Shown here piece by piece: positions 53,557 to 62,229 of a stretch of 64,000 nt of DNA; position 1 is the first letter of the stretch; each line of letters opens with the position of its first letter. This DNA comes from JACCTU01 sp963848525 (GTDB lineage Bacteria > Actinomycetota > Thermoleophilia > Gaiellales > Gaiellaceae), in the NCBI GenBank assembly GCA_963848525.1, contig CAWKDZ010000001.1, positions 62,001-126,000 of the forward strand, read 5' to 3'. The translations under genes and the position numbers were made by a program. The notes beneath the pieces were generated by a model that searched no databases, was not told the origin of the DNA, and saw only the letters and a program-made list of their open reading frames with translations.

Positions 53557-54570
53557 ATGCGCCGGGGGGTCATCGGCGGGACGGTGGCGGTCTTCACTGC
53601 GCTCTTCCTGAGCGCAGCGGCCAGCGGCACGGGCAACACCGGAGCCTGCGCTCCGAACGGCGTGTGCGTGACGATCGCCGACACGGACGGCGTCTCGCTC
53701 TCGAACGCGCTCTTCGACCGGTACATGACGTACACGGTCACTGCGCGGAACGCGACGGGCTCGACGCTCCGTAACGTCGCCGTGAGAATGCCGCTCGTCG
53801 ACCTCGTCGGTGAGGGCACGCAGGCGACGACTGCCCAGTGGGTGCGGACGTTCCTGCCGCAGAACTGCGCCTCCTCGGCGCCCGGAGAGATCACGTGCGT
53901 GATCGCCGAGCTCCCGCCGGGCGGCGCGGTCCGCTTCGGGCCGTTGCCCGTTCGGACCTCGCAGACTCCAGACGCGCGGGCGACGAGGCTCTCGGTCAGT
54001 GCGTCGTTCGGCGATGCGGGCGCAGCGCAAGCGATGCATCCGGCGCCGCCGGCAGGCACGTCCGAGGACACGATCTACGAGCAGGATCCCGACCTGTCCG
54101 CCTCGTTCGTCTTCGCCGGCGTCTCGACCGCGCTCAACACCGACCCGGGTACGCAGTCGAGCCTCTTCCCGATCAACGTGCCGTCCGGCTTCGAGGGATT
54201 CCGGCCGACATCGCTCCGGGAGTTCGATCCCTCCGAGCCGGGCTACTTCTGCCCCGTGGAGCGACCGTGCTTCGGGCAGTCCGTCCGCACGACGGCCCCT
54301 GGCATCTTCTCCCGGTTGCATCCCGCCGAGGTGCTCGCCGTCGTGAAGCGCGACCTGCTGCCGCACGGCAAGGACCCGAAGCAGATCGTCGTCAGCCACC
54401 GGCGCGACGACGGCAAGCTCGTCCACATCCGCGCAACGTGCAGCGGGCTGATCGGCAAGGCGCCGCCGCCCGAGCAGCTGCCGTGCCGCCGCGTCTTCGT
54501 GGACCCGTGGAAGCACGTCGTCGTGATCGACGTCTGGGACGTCGATCAAGGCGACTGGGGCTTCAGCTAA
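53557..54570 (+). CDS. Secreted eight-cysteine GDWGFS protein, paralog 1
   Basis: 337 residues. Signal peptide (MRRGVIGGTVAVFTALFLSAAASG), then a DUF11-like beta domain (TYTVTARNATGSTLRNVAV) and a long second domain. Eight cysteines in four pairs: CAPNGVC, CASSAPGEITC, CPVERPC and CSGLIGKAPPPEQLPC. Shared landmarks with its two neighbours: DTDGV after the first pair, FPINVPSGFEGF, EFDPSEPGYFCP, CFGQSV, APGIFS and the C-terminus WDVDQGDWGFS. I do not recognise a named family. Probably exported and disulfide-bonded. Confidence 0.8.
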   Translation: MRRGVIGGTVAVFTALFLSAAASGTGNTGACAPNGVCVTIADTDGVSLSNALFDRYMTYTVTARNATGSTLRNVAVRMPLVDLVGEGTQATTAQWVRTFLPQNCASSAPGEITCVIAELPPGGAVRFGPLPVRTSQTPDARATRLSVSASFGDAGAAQAMHPAPPAGTSEDTIYEQDPDLSASFVFAGVSTALNTDPGTQSSLFPINVPSGFEGFRPTSLREFDPSEPGYFCPVERPCFGQSVRTTAPGIFSRLHPAEVLAVVKRDLLPHGKDPKQIVVSHRRDDGKLVHIRATCSGLIGKAPPPEQLPCRRVFVDPWKHVVVIDVWDVDQGDWGFS

Positions 54571-54606
54571 CCGCTTCTTCCACCGACGAGATGTTCGCCA
54601 CAGTCC

Positions 54607-54678
54607 CGCGCGCAGCTCGCGCTGCGATCTCGTTGCCCTTGCGCTCGTAGAGCGCGAGCGCCTCACACCGGCGTCCTC
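54607..54678 (-). pseudogene. Decayed copy of the cyclase/AAA/TPR gene 3' end
   Basis: On the minus strand this segment reads SEDAG, then after a one-base shift ALALYERKGNEIAARAAR. The end of the regulator at 56864-60037 reads EDAGAEALALYERKGN and then AVSARAARDVLA. Nucleotide identity is high over about 70 bp, including GCGCTCTACGAGCGCAAGGG. It lies convergent to paralog 1 exactly as the intact regulator lies convergent to paralog 3, so it is a duplication relic rather than a gene. Confidence 0.7.
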
Positions 54679-54706
54679 TGACACCTGTGCTTTCGGATGG
54701 GTTCCA

Positions 54707-54735
54707 TTGACTTCGCACGATGGGCGTGGGATCGT
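54707..54735 (+). promoter_or_regulatory. Candidate promoter of secreted paralogs 2 and 3
   Basis: GTTCCATTGACT with TTGACT at 54707-54712, 17 bp, then GATCGT at 54730-54735; matches the element before paralog 1 in its -35 part and spacing, while the second hexamer is not conserved. Confidence 0.4.
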
Positions 54736-54761
54736 GGCCACACCACTAGGGAGGGGAAAAC

Positions 54762-55787
54762 ATGCGGCGAGTGATGTTGCTGGCGACCAGGGGGATCGGC
54801 GCGACGATTTTCGTGGCCACGGCGCTGGTCGGGGCCGCGGCTGCGTCCACCGGACCAGAGGTATGCGGCGGCGAACGGCCTGCCTGCCTGACGATCAGCG
54901 ACACGGACGACGTCGCGCGCTCGACCGGGAGCACGTCCCGCTACGGGACCTTCTCGTTCGCGGTGCGGAACGCACATCCGATCAAGCTGCATTCGACGCT
55001 GGCGCTGGAGCTCGTCGACGTCGTCGACGGGGTCGCTCAGCCCACCTCGGCCGCGTTCAGCACCCCGCTCCCGGCGGGTTGCAGCTCGCCCGCGCCCGAC
55101 GAGCTCTTCTGCTCGCTGCCGCCGGTGAACGGCGGCGCGACGATCACCTTCGGCCCCGCGGTCGTCCGGACGTCGACCAACGAGGACGCCGACGCGACCC
55201 GAGTCCTCGCGACCCTTTCGCGCGCTCCGAAGCCGGACGAGCCCGGGGACGAAGGGGAGACGCTGGTCACGAGCTCCGAGGACATGATGTACGGCGCTCT
55301 CGGCGACACGTCGAAGTCGGTCGTCTTCGCGGGCGCGTCGACGGTGCTCGAGACCTCGGACGAGGACGTGCAGTCGAGCGAGTTCCCGATCAACGTGCCG
55401 CCGTCGTTCGTGGGCTTCCTGCTGACCTCGATCGCCGAGTTCGACGAGGGCGAAACGGGCTACTTCTGCCCGACCGGGACGGACTGCTTCGGCCAGTCGG
55501 TGACGACCTTCGCTCCGGGGATCTTCTCCCCCGCGAACCCGGCCAACCTGCTCGTCACGATCGCCCGCAGTGAGGTCCCGAAGAGCATCAGCTCCCGGAA
55601 CCTGGTCGTCACCCACCTCCGGGGCAGCGGGGCGACCGTCGCGATCACGCGGACCTGCAGGGGCGCGATCGGCACGGTGCCGCCGGCGTCGCAGATTCCG
55701 TGCCGGCGCATCTCGCTCGACATTCCGACGCAGATGTTCACGATCGACGTCTGGGACGTCGACCAAGGGGACTGGGGCTTCAGCTAA
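54762..55787 (+). CDS. Secreted eight-cysteine GDWGFS protein, paralog 2
   Basis: 341 residues with signal peptide (MRRVMLLATRGIGATIFVAT), DUF11-like FSFAVRNAHPIKLHSTLALE, and the same four cysteine pairs: CGGERPAC, CSSPAPDELFC, CPTGTDC and CRGAIGTVPPASQIPC. Shared blocks: DTDDV, FPINVPPSFVGF, EFDEGETGYFCP, CFGQSV, APGIFS and WDVDQGDWGFS at the C-terminus. ATG after AGGGAGGGGAAAAC. Closest to paralog 1 in the C-terminal half. Paralog 3 follows after 34 bp. Confidence 0.8.
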   Translation: MRRVMLLATRGIGATIFVATALVGAAAASTGPEVCGGERPACLTISDTDDVARSTGSTSRYGTFSFAVRNAHPIKLHSTLALELVDVVDGVAQPTSAAFSTPLPAGCSSPAPDELFCSLPPVNGGATITFGPAVVRTSTNEDADATRVLATLSRAPKPDEPGDEGETLVTSSEDMMYGALGDTSKSVVFAGASTVLETSDEDVQSSEFPINVPPSFVGFLLTSIAEFDEGETGYFCPTGTDCFGQSVTTFAPGIFSPANPANLLVTIARSEVPKSISSRNLVVTHLRGSGATVAITRTCRGAIGTVPPASQIPCRRISLDIPTQMFTIDVWDVDQGDWGFS

Positions 55788-55821
55788 ACCGCTGCGGCGG
55801 AAGAAGGAGAGGCAACAACCT

Positions 55822-56871
55822 ATGCGGACACCCGCAAGAAGGCGACTTGCGACCATCTCGGCTGCCGTCATCTCGGTGGTCGGGTTCTCGGTCACGTCGG
55901 CCACGGCGTCCGACCCGTCGGAGGCGTGCAACCCGACCGGCCGAGCGATCTGCATCACGACGAGCGACGTCGACGGCATCACCCACTCGACCACTGCGGT
56001 CGCGCGATCGACGGTCTACAGCGTGTCCATCCGGAACGGCGGTGGCTCGACCCTCACGAACGTCTCGGCGACGCTCAAGCTCGTGGACGTCGTCGGCGGC
56101 GTGGACGGGCCGTCGAGCGGCTCGTTCGTCGCGGCGACGCTTCCGAGCGTCTGCACGTTGACCAACGCCACTGAGGCCCGGTGCCTGCTCCCGAACCTCG
56201 GCGCAGGCAACGGTGCGAACCTGGGCTCCTTCGCCGCCCGAACGTCGAAGAACCTCGCGGCCGCGGTCATGCGGCTCGACGTCATCGTCCAGGCGAAAGA
56301 GCGTGGCAACGACCACGGCGACCCGAACGATCCGAACCTCGACACGTTCACGAAGGGCGAGCCGACGAGCCTCGAGGGGATCGTCGACCTCTCCGCGTCG
56401 ATGGTCTACAACGGCGGCTCGACCGTGCTCGACACGACCAATATCGACGCGCAGGCCAGCCAGTTCTTCGTCCGCGTACCGGCCGGCTTCGCCGGCTTCC
56501 AGCTCACGACCCTGGAGGAGTTCGACCCCGGCGACCTCGGCTACTTCTGCCCGGCATTGGTCGCGTGCTTCGGACAGTCGATTCGCGTTGCCGCCCCCGG
56601 GATCTTCTCCGCCACGAACCCGGCCGAGCTCAAGTCGACGGTCCTCCTGAGCTTGCTCAGCGGCGTGACGGAGAAGTCGTTGGTGGTGCACCACGACCCG
56701 GACGACGGTCCCGCGATCCAGATCACGGCCAAGTGCTCCGGCGCGATCGGGACGCAGCCTCCGCTCGCAGAGATCCCCTGCCGGCGCGTGGTCTTCGATA
56801 AGAAGGCGAACCCCAAGGTCGCGATCATCGACGCCTGGGACTTCAAGCAGGGCGACTGGGGGTTCAGCTAG
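55822..56871 (+). CDS. Secreted eight-cysteine GDWGFS protein, paralog 3
   Basis: 349 residues with signal peptide (RRRLATISAAVISVVGFSVT), YSVSIRNGGGSTLTNVSATL, and cysteine pairs CNPTGRAIC, CTLTNATEARC, CPALVAC and CSGAIGTQPPLAEIPC. Shared blocks: SDVDGI, FVRVPAGFAGFQLTTLEEFD, GYFCP, CFGQSI, APGIFS and WDFKQGDWGFS. ATG after AAGGAGAG. An extra acidic/Asn-rich insert (NDHGDPNDPNLD) distinguishes it. Its 3' end overlaps the convergent regulator by 8 bp. Confidence 0.8.
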   Translation: MRTPARRRLATISAAVISVVGFSVTSATASDPSEACNPTGRAICITTSDVDGITHSTTAVARSTVYSVSIRNGGGSTLTNVSATLKLVDVVGGVDGPSSGSFVAATLPSVCTLTNATEARCLLPNLGAGNGANLGSFAARTSKNLAAAVMRLDVIVQAKERGNDHGDPNDPNLDTFTKGEPTSLEGIVDLSASMVYNGGSTVLDTTNIDAQASQFFVRVPAGFAGFQLTTLEEFDPGDLGYFCPALVACFGQSIRVAAPGIFSATNPAELKSTVLLSLLSGVTEKSLVVHHDPDDGPAIQITAKCSGAIGTQPPLAEIPCRRVVFDKKANPKVAIIDAWDFKQGDWGFS

Positions 56872-59800
56872 CCAGTTCGATGCGAAGGCGCGCGAGCACG
56901 TCGCGGGCAGCGCGCGCCGAGACGGCGTTGCCCTTGCGCTCGTAGAGCGCAAGGGCTTCGGCGCCGGCGTCTTCGGCTTCCTCCACCCGTCCCGCAAGCG
57001 CAAGCACGCCCGCGAGCACCAAGAGCGCGTCGGCGTGCTTGACCAGCCCGTCGGTCGTCGCGAGCAGCTCGACCGCCTCGTCGGCGAGGACGACGGCTTC
57101 GTCGAAGCGCTCGTCGTGCGCTAGTACCCGTGCGCGCACCGAGCGCCAGAGGGCCTGCGAGACGACGTCGTCGGCGGTTGCGAGCTCCTCGGCGATCCCG
57201 GCGAAGCTCTCCGCCTCGTCGAACCGCCCCTGGCCGGCGAGCGCGACGGCGAGGTACGCGGCCACCGTCGGTCGAGCGTACGTCTCGCCCAGCCGCTCGA
57301 GCCGGTCGTACTCGCGCCGGAGCTCGGCCTCGGCGGCGGGCGCGTCGCCGGCGAGCAGCTCCACCGTGGTCGCGTTGAACGTCGTCGACGCGGCGATCAG
57401 CTTCTCGCCGATCTCGTCGAGGAGCGCGCGACCGCGCGCGTAGCGGTCGCGCGCGGCGTCGAACTCGCCCCGCATCGCCAGCATCGGCGCGAGCAGGCAA
57501 AGCACGAGCCCCTCCAGGCGCTTGTCGCCGGCCGCGTCCTCGAGCAGCTCCTCGCAGCGCGCGATCGCCTCGTTCACCGGCGTCGGCCCGTGCAGCGACG
57601 CCTGCGCGTAGCCTGACGCCGCGCGCGCCTGCTGCCGCGCGTCGCCGGCGAGGCGGGCGTGGTCTCCCGCGCGCGCAGCGGCCCGCGCCGCGTCGTCGAA
57701 GCGGTGGGCGACGCCGTGCGCGTTCATGATCAGCCGCCACGTGCGCGCCAGCGCTCGGTGGTCGCGCAACGGCTCGAAGATCGCGATCGCGCGCTCGGCC
57801 TCGTCCAGAAGCGTCGACGTCCAGCGGTCGAGCCGTTCTGCATGCCGCCGCTGGAGCAGAAGCGCGAGCCCGGCCTCGGCAGCGAGCCGCTCGTCGCCAG
57901 TCTCCTCGGCGGCCTCGACGGCCTCGGTCAGGAACAACTCCGCCCAGGCGAGCTCGCCCGTCTCGGTCATCGCCTCGCCGAGGTCGGGCAGGAGCCGCAG
58001 CCGCCGCTCGTCCCGCTCCGGAAGCAGGTCGACGGAGCGGCGCAGCAGGCTCGCCGCCGCCGCCATGTCGTTGCGGGCGAACGCGCGCCGCCCGGCCGAC
58101 GTCAGCCGCTCCGCGGCGCGCATGCCCAGCTCGCGGCCGTGCTCGTCCAGCGGCCCGAGCTCGCCGAGGTACCGGTGCGCCTGCTCGAGGTGGTAGCCCA
58201 GGATCTCCTCGTACTCCATGCCGCGGTCGCGCTCGCGGTTGAGCTCCTCCGCCCAGTCGGCGAAGGACTCGTGCAGCGTTGCGCGCGTGCGCTTGAGCAG
58301 CCCGTTGTAGGCCGCCTCGCGGATCAGGACGTGGTGAAAGGCGTACGTCGAGTCGTCCTCGCGGTCGATCAGGTGCCGCCTCACGAGGGCGTCGAGGTGC
58401 CCGTCGACCGCCGGGCGGACCAGGTCCGGGACGAGTGCGGCGACCGCGTCGCGCGGGAAGACGCTCCCGACGACCGCGGCCGGCTCGATCACCGTCCGCT
58501 CCTCCCGCGTGAGCAGGTCGAGGCGCGCCGCGAGCAGCGCGTTGATCGTCGGCGGCATCTCGAGCTCAGCGACCTCCCCCGCTGCGACCCAGCCGCCGTT
58601 CTCGCGCCGGAGCCGCCCGTCCTCGATCAGCATCGAGAGCAGCTGCCGGACGAAGAGCGGGTTGCCGCCGGCGGTCTCGATCACGCGGTGCTCGACGTTC
58701 GTGTCCAGGTCCGCGCCCGCTAGCAGGTCGCGGATCACGCCCGTGGTCGCTTCCGCAGTCAGTGGGCCGAGCACGACGCGGGCCCGTGCGTCCCACTCCG
58801 GGCGGAGCTCCTCGAGCTCCGGGCGCGCGACGCAGAGCACGAGCACGGGCCGGTCCTCGACCCGCGAGACGAGGTGCTCGACGAGGTCGAGGAACGTGAG
58901 CTCTGCCCAGTGCAGATCCTCGAGGATGAGGACGAGGGGACGATCGGTCGCGAGCCGCTCGACGAGCTTGCGCGCGCCCCAGAAGAGCTCGTCGACCTCG
59001 AACTGCGCGGCCGAGAGCCCGACCGCTGCGGCGATGCGGTCGGCGACCTGTTGGTCGCCCGCGAGCGCGCGCACGCGTTCGACCGCGAGCTCGGTCGGCT
59101 CGTCCTCCGGGATGCCCGCGGCCTGCTTGACGATCTCGACGAGCGGCCAGAACGTGATCCCGCGGCCGTAGGAGAGGCAGCGGCCGCGCAGCACCGTCGC
59201 GTCGGGCGTCACCCGCCGGGTCAGCTCCTCGATGAGCCGCGTCTTGCCCACGCCGGCGTCGCCGAGGACCGTGACGAGTCGCAGGGACCGCGACTCGACG
59301 GCCTCCTCGAGCCCGCCCAGCAGGGCGCCGAGCTCGTCGTCGCGGCCGACGAGCCGCACGCTCGCGACGCCGCGCTCCTCCTCGGGCGGCTTGACGCCGA
59401 GCAGGCGATAGGCGGGGACTCGCTCGCTCTTGCCCTTCAGCTCGAGTGGCTCGACCGGCTCGACCTCGACGGCGTCGCGGACGAGGCGGTACGTCGACTC
59501 GCCGACGAGGACGTCGAGCGCCGGCGCGGCCTGTTCGAGCCGCGCGGCGACGTTGACGGCGTCGCCCGTGACGAGCCGCTGGCCGGCGACCGGGTCGCCC
59601 GCCACGACCTCGCCCGTGTTCACTCCGGTGCGGTTCGTCAGGCGCACTCCCCAGCCGCGCTCGAGCTCGTCGTTCAGGCGCGCGAGCGCGTGCTGCATCT
59701 CGTGCGCGGCGCGCACGGCGCGCAGCGCGTCGTCCTCGTGCAGCGTCGGCAGCCCGAAGACGGCCATCACGGCGTCGCCGATGTACTTCTCGACGCGGCC

Positions 59801-60037
59801 GCCGTGGTCCTCGAGCACGGTGCGCATCTCTTCGAAGTAGCGCGTGAGCACCTCGCGGAGCGACTCGGAGTCGAGCCGTTCGCCGAGGTCGGTCGAGCCC
59901 TTCAGGTCGGAGAAGACGATCGTGACCGTCTTCCGCACCTCGTGCGCCGGCAGCGTTCCCTCGAGCGGCGTGCCGCAGAAGCCGCACAGGCGGAACTTGT
60001 CGGGGTTGTCCTCGCCGCAGTTCGTGCAGATTGCCAC
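56864..60037 (-). CDS. Class III cyclase - AAA ATPase - TPR regulator
   Basis: 1057 residues. Zinc ribbon CTNCG ... CGFCG (Cys4, 7, 18, 21). Class III nucleotide cyclase with both metal aspartates (Asp44 in VFSDLKGSTD, Asp88 in YIGDAVMAVFG), Lys84 and TGDAVNVAARLE (Asp159, Asn162, Arg166), a set compatible with ATP use. Then an AAA/STAND ATPase: P-loop GDAGVGKT (259-266), LILEDLHWAE as Walker B. The last ~450 residues are TPR-like helical repeats ending ALALYERKGN. No DNA-binding domain is seen. Such proteins are thought to couple signal sensing to cAMP output. It converges on the secreted paralog array. Confidence 0.9.
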   Translation of the reverse strand: MAICTNCGEDNPDKFRLCGFCGTPLEGTLPAHEVRKTVTIVFSDLKGSTDLGERLDSESLREVLTRYFEEMRTVLEDHGGRVEKYIGDAVMAVFGLPTLHEDDALRAVRAAHEMQHALARLNDELERGWGVRLTNRTGVNTGEVVAGDPVAGQRLVTGDAVNVAARLEQAAPALDVLVGESTYRLVRDAVEVEPVEPLELKGKSERVPAYRLLGVKPPEEERGVASVRLVGRDDELGALLGGLEEAVESRSLRLVTVLGDAGVGKTRLIEELTRRVTPDATVLRGRCLSYGRGITFWPLVEIVKQAAGIPEDEPTELAVERVRALAGDQQVADRIAAAVGLSAAQFEVDELFWGARKLVERLATDRPLVLILEDLHWAELTFLDLVEHLVSRVEDRPVLVLCVARPELEELRPEWDARARVVLGPLTAEATTGVIRDLLAGADLDTNVEHRVIETAGGNPLFVRQLLSMLIEDGRLRRENGGWVAAGEVAELEMPPTINALLAARLDLLTREERTVIEPAAVVGSVFPRDAVAALVPDLVRPAVDGHLDALVRRHLIDREDDSTYAFHHVLIREAAYNGLLKRTRATLHESFADWAEELNRERDRGMEYEEILGYHLEQAHRYLGELGPLDEHGRELGMRAAERLTSAGRRAFARNDMAAAASLLRRSVDLLPERDERRLRLLPDLGEAMTETGELAWAELFLTEAVEAAEETGDERLAAEAGLALLLQRRHAERLDRWTSTLLDEAERAIAIFEPLRDHRALARTWRLIMNAHGVAHRFDDAARAAARAGDHARLAGDARQQARAASGYAQASLHGPTPVNEAIARCEELLEDAAGDKRLEGLVLCLLAPMLAMRGEFDAARDRYARGRALLDEIGEKLIAASTTFNATTVELLAGDAPAAEAELRREYDRLERLGETYARPTVAAYLAVALAGQGRFDEAESFAGIAEELATADDVVSQALWRSVRARVLAHDERFDEAVVLADEAVELLATTDGLVKHADALLVLAGVLALAGRVEEAEDAGAEALALYERKGNAVSARAARDVLARLRIELAS

Positions 60038-60086
60038 GGTTCGAGTGTAGGGCCGTTCTCACCCGGACCCAAGCCCGCGGGCGGTG

Positions 60087-60470
60087 CTATGCGGCCTGGA
60101 TCGGCTCCCCGAACCCGAGCACGTAGCCGTTCGGGTCGCGCACGCGGATCTCGAGCATTCCCCACGGACGCTCGATCGGCTCGTGGATGATGTCCGCGCC
60201 GCGGCCTCGTAGCTCGGCGCTGAGCGCGCGCACGTCGTCCGTCCAGAGGTAGACGTCGAAGAGATCGGGCGGCACGACGACGGCGTTCGGCTGCGCGCGC
60301 TCTCCGTGGTTGAAGAAGATCGTGCAGCCGTCGCGCGTCGCCGTGCCGTTCGTGTCCGGCGCGTGCTCGTACGGCCGCACGCCGAAGCCGAGGACGTCGC
60401 GGTAGTACGCGAGCGTGGCACCCACGTCCGGAACGACGAGGAAGGGCGCGTGCCCGGTCAAGCGCGGCAT
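60087..60470 (-). CDS. VOC/glyoxalase-like protein
   Basis: 127 residues: MPRLTGHAPFLVVPDVGATL, YYRDVLGFGVRPYEHA, CTIFFNHGERAQPN, VDVYLWTDDV-like region and MLEIRVRDPNGYVLGFGEPI, one pair of beta-alpha-beta modules of the VOC fold. The acidic residue in MLEIRV and the His in the middle strand could form a metal site. Substrate unknown. Confidence 0.85.
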   Translation of the reverse strand: MPRLTGHAPFLVVPDVGATLAYYRDVLGFGVRPYEHAPDTNGTATRDGCTIFFNHGERAQPNAVVVPPDLFDVYLWTDDVRALSAELRGRGADIIHEPIERPWGMLEIRVRDPNGYVLGFGEPIQAA

Positions 60471-60481
60471 CTGTGGCGATG

Positions 60482-60577
60482 CTACGGCAGGAAGCGTTCC
60501 CACTTCCAGCCGCCGCAGACGCTCGCTGTGAGGAGCGTCGCCGACACGGCGAAGCGGAAGAGACGTGCGCGATACAT
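60482..60577 (-). CDS. 31-residue small membrane protein
   Basis: ATG at 60575-60577 preceded by GAAGGAG with 7-base spacing; encodes MYRARLFRFAVSATLL then TASVCGGWKWERFLP and stop. One hydrophobic stretch with a basic N-terminus and an aromatic end. Function unknown; sits between the histidine kinase and the VOC gene on the same strand. Confidence 0.55.
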   Translation of the reverse strand: MYRARLFRFAVSATLLTASVCGGWKWERFLP

Positions 60578-60658
60578 GAGCTGCTCCTTCGAGGTGGGTC
60601 GCCCGCAACCCGCAACATCGGCGGCCCCGCGGCGCCGGCTCATCCCCGGTTGGGGTGA

Positions 60659-62086
60659 TTAGTCCGCTTGGGGCAGCTCGAAGGCGAACGTGGAGCCTTC
60701 GCCTTCGGCGGAGCGCACCCAGATCTCGCCGTGCATGCGCTCGACGAGCTCGCGGCAGACGTAGAGGCCGAGGCCGCTGCCGCCCGGCCCGCGTTCGAGC
60801 CGGTGGAACTTCTCGAAGATCCGCTCCCGGTCGGCGGGCGGGATGCCGACTCCGCGGTCGCGCACGCTGACGCGGACGTGGTGCCCGGACGGCTGGACGA
60901 GCAGGGTCACGAGCCCGCCGTCCGGCGAGTACTTGATCGCGTTCTCGATCAGGTTGACGAGCACCTGGCTCAGCTTGTCGGCGTCGGCTGCGACGTGCGG
61001 CACGGGCTCCTGGACCTCGAGCTCGAGGCGTAGCCCGCTCGGGAGGCGCGGCCGGGTCACGTCGACGACGTCGCGCGCGATTGCGACCGCGTCGGTCGGT
61101 GCGAGCTCGATCTCCTCGCGGCCGGTGTCGAGCCGGTTCGCCCAGAGCACGTCGTCGAGCAGGCGCGTCAGCCTCCCCGACTCGCTCGCGATGATCGCGA
61201 GCAGCGACTCGCGCGTCGGCTTGTCCACGTCGTGCTGGCGCAGCGTGACCGCCGAGCCGTAGACCGAAGCGAGCGGTGTGCGCAGCTCGTGCGAGATGAC
61301 GGCGATGAACTCGTCCTTGAGCCGGTCGAACTCGCGCAGCCGCACGAGCGCGCCGTGCAGCCAACGCTCGTAGAACGCGATCACGAGCAGCGGGGCGACC
61401 AGGACCGCCGCGACGAACGGCGAGCGGTCCCAGAGCACGACGAGCGTCGCGCTCAGAGAGGCCATCAGCAGGAACGGGACCGCGGTCGACCGCAGGTAGG
61501 TACGCATCGAGCGCGCGTACGGCTGCCGGCCGGCCCGTGCGATCACGGCGGCGAGCAGGACGATGTCGACGACGTAGAACGAGCATGCGGCGGCGAACGC
61601 GGCCAGGACGAGGCCTCGCAGCGTGCCGTCGTCCACCAACGTTGCCGCGAGCCCGGCCGCGAGCGCGGCGGACGCGTAGAGCGCGCTGTTGTAGATCACG
61701 CGCACGGCCGGGCGGCGGCGGACGAGCTCGACGGTGAGCATCGCCAGCAGCCCGACCGCGACGCCGATCGGCCAGCCGTAGACGACCGCAGCGGCGACGA
61801 TGAAAACCGTGGCGAGCGAGGTCGAGCCGACGTTGACGCCCTCGAGCGGCAGCGGGAACGCCTCGGCGACGATCGAAGCGGCGAGCAGGCCGAGCGCGCC
61901 GAGCACGGTCGCGAGGCTGGGCGGGCTCGCGGTGAGCTCGTAGGCGGCCGCTCCCGCGGCGGCGGCGCCGAGCGCGGTCACCGGGAGGAAGACCGGGAGG
62001 ACGCGCAGCGCCTCGCTCGTGCGCATCGGCGCCGTGCGCTCGCGCAGAGCGCGACCGACGGTCGTGGCGGCGAGTGCTGGGCTCAT
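60659..62086 (-). CDS. Membrane sensor histidine kinase
   Basis: 475 residues from the ATG at 62084-62086 (an upstream start at 62146 adds 20). About seven to eight hydrophobic segments form a membrane sensor (1-240) without a periplasmic domain of note. Kinase core: H-box ISHELRTPLASVYGSA (His266), N-box NLIENAIKYSPDGG, G1 DRGVGIPPADRE, F-box FEKFHR and G2 GGSGLGLYVCRELVE. No partner response regulator is adjacent; the receiver-only protein at 15880-16257 is a possible but unproven partner. Confidence 0.9.
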   Translation of the reverse strand: MSPALAATTVGRALRERTAPMRTSEALRVLPVFLPVTALGAAAAGAAAYELTASPPSLATVLGALGLLAASIVAEAFPLPLEGVNVGSTSLATVFIVAAAVVYGWPIGVAVGLLAMLTVELVRRRPAVRVIYNSALYASAALAAGLAATLVDDGTLRGLVLAAFAAACSFYVVDIVLLAAVIARAGRQPYARSMRTYLRSTAVPFLLMASLSATLVVLWDRSPFVAAVLVAPLLVIAFYERWLHGALVRLREFDRLKDEFIAVISHELRTPLASVYGSAVTLRQHDVDKPTRESLLAIIASESGRLTRLLDDVLWANRLDTGREEIELAPTDAVAIARDVVDVTRPRLPSGLRLELEVQEPVPHVAADADKLSQVLVNLIENAIKYSPDGGLVTLLVQPSGHHVRVSVRDRGVGIPPADRERIFEKFHRLERGPGGSGLGLYVCRELVERMHGEIWVRSAEGEGSTFAFELPQAD

Positions 62087-62229
62087 CCGGGCGTCGATCT
62101 CCCTTGGCTCCTGCTCACCGGAGGCCGCCGCCCCGGACCGACTCACCGCCTGACGCCTGACGGCCCGGCTCAGTATGGCCCCAAGAATGCCCTCCGTCTA
62201 CGGCTAGCACGCCCGCTTCGGACCTGAAC

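Noticed and set aside
60087..61586. Single long frame apparently joining the histidine kinase region to the VOC protein
   Set aside because: The part upstream of 60470 is a shifted reading of the histidine kinase gene; only the last 127 residues are a real protein.
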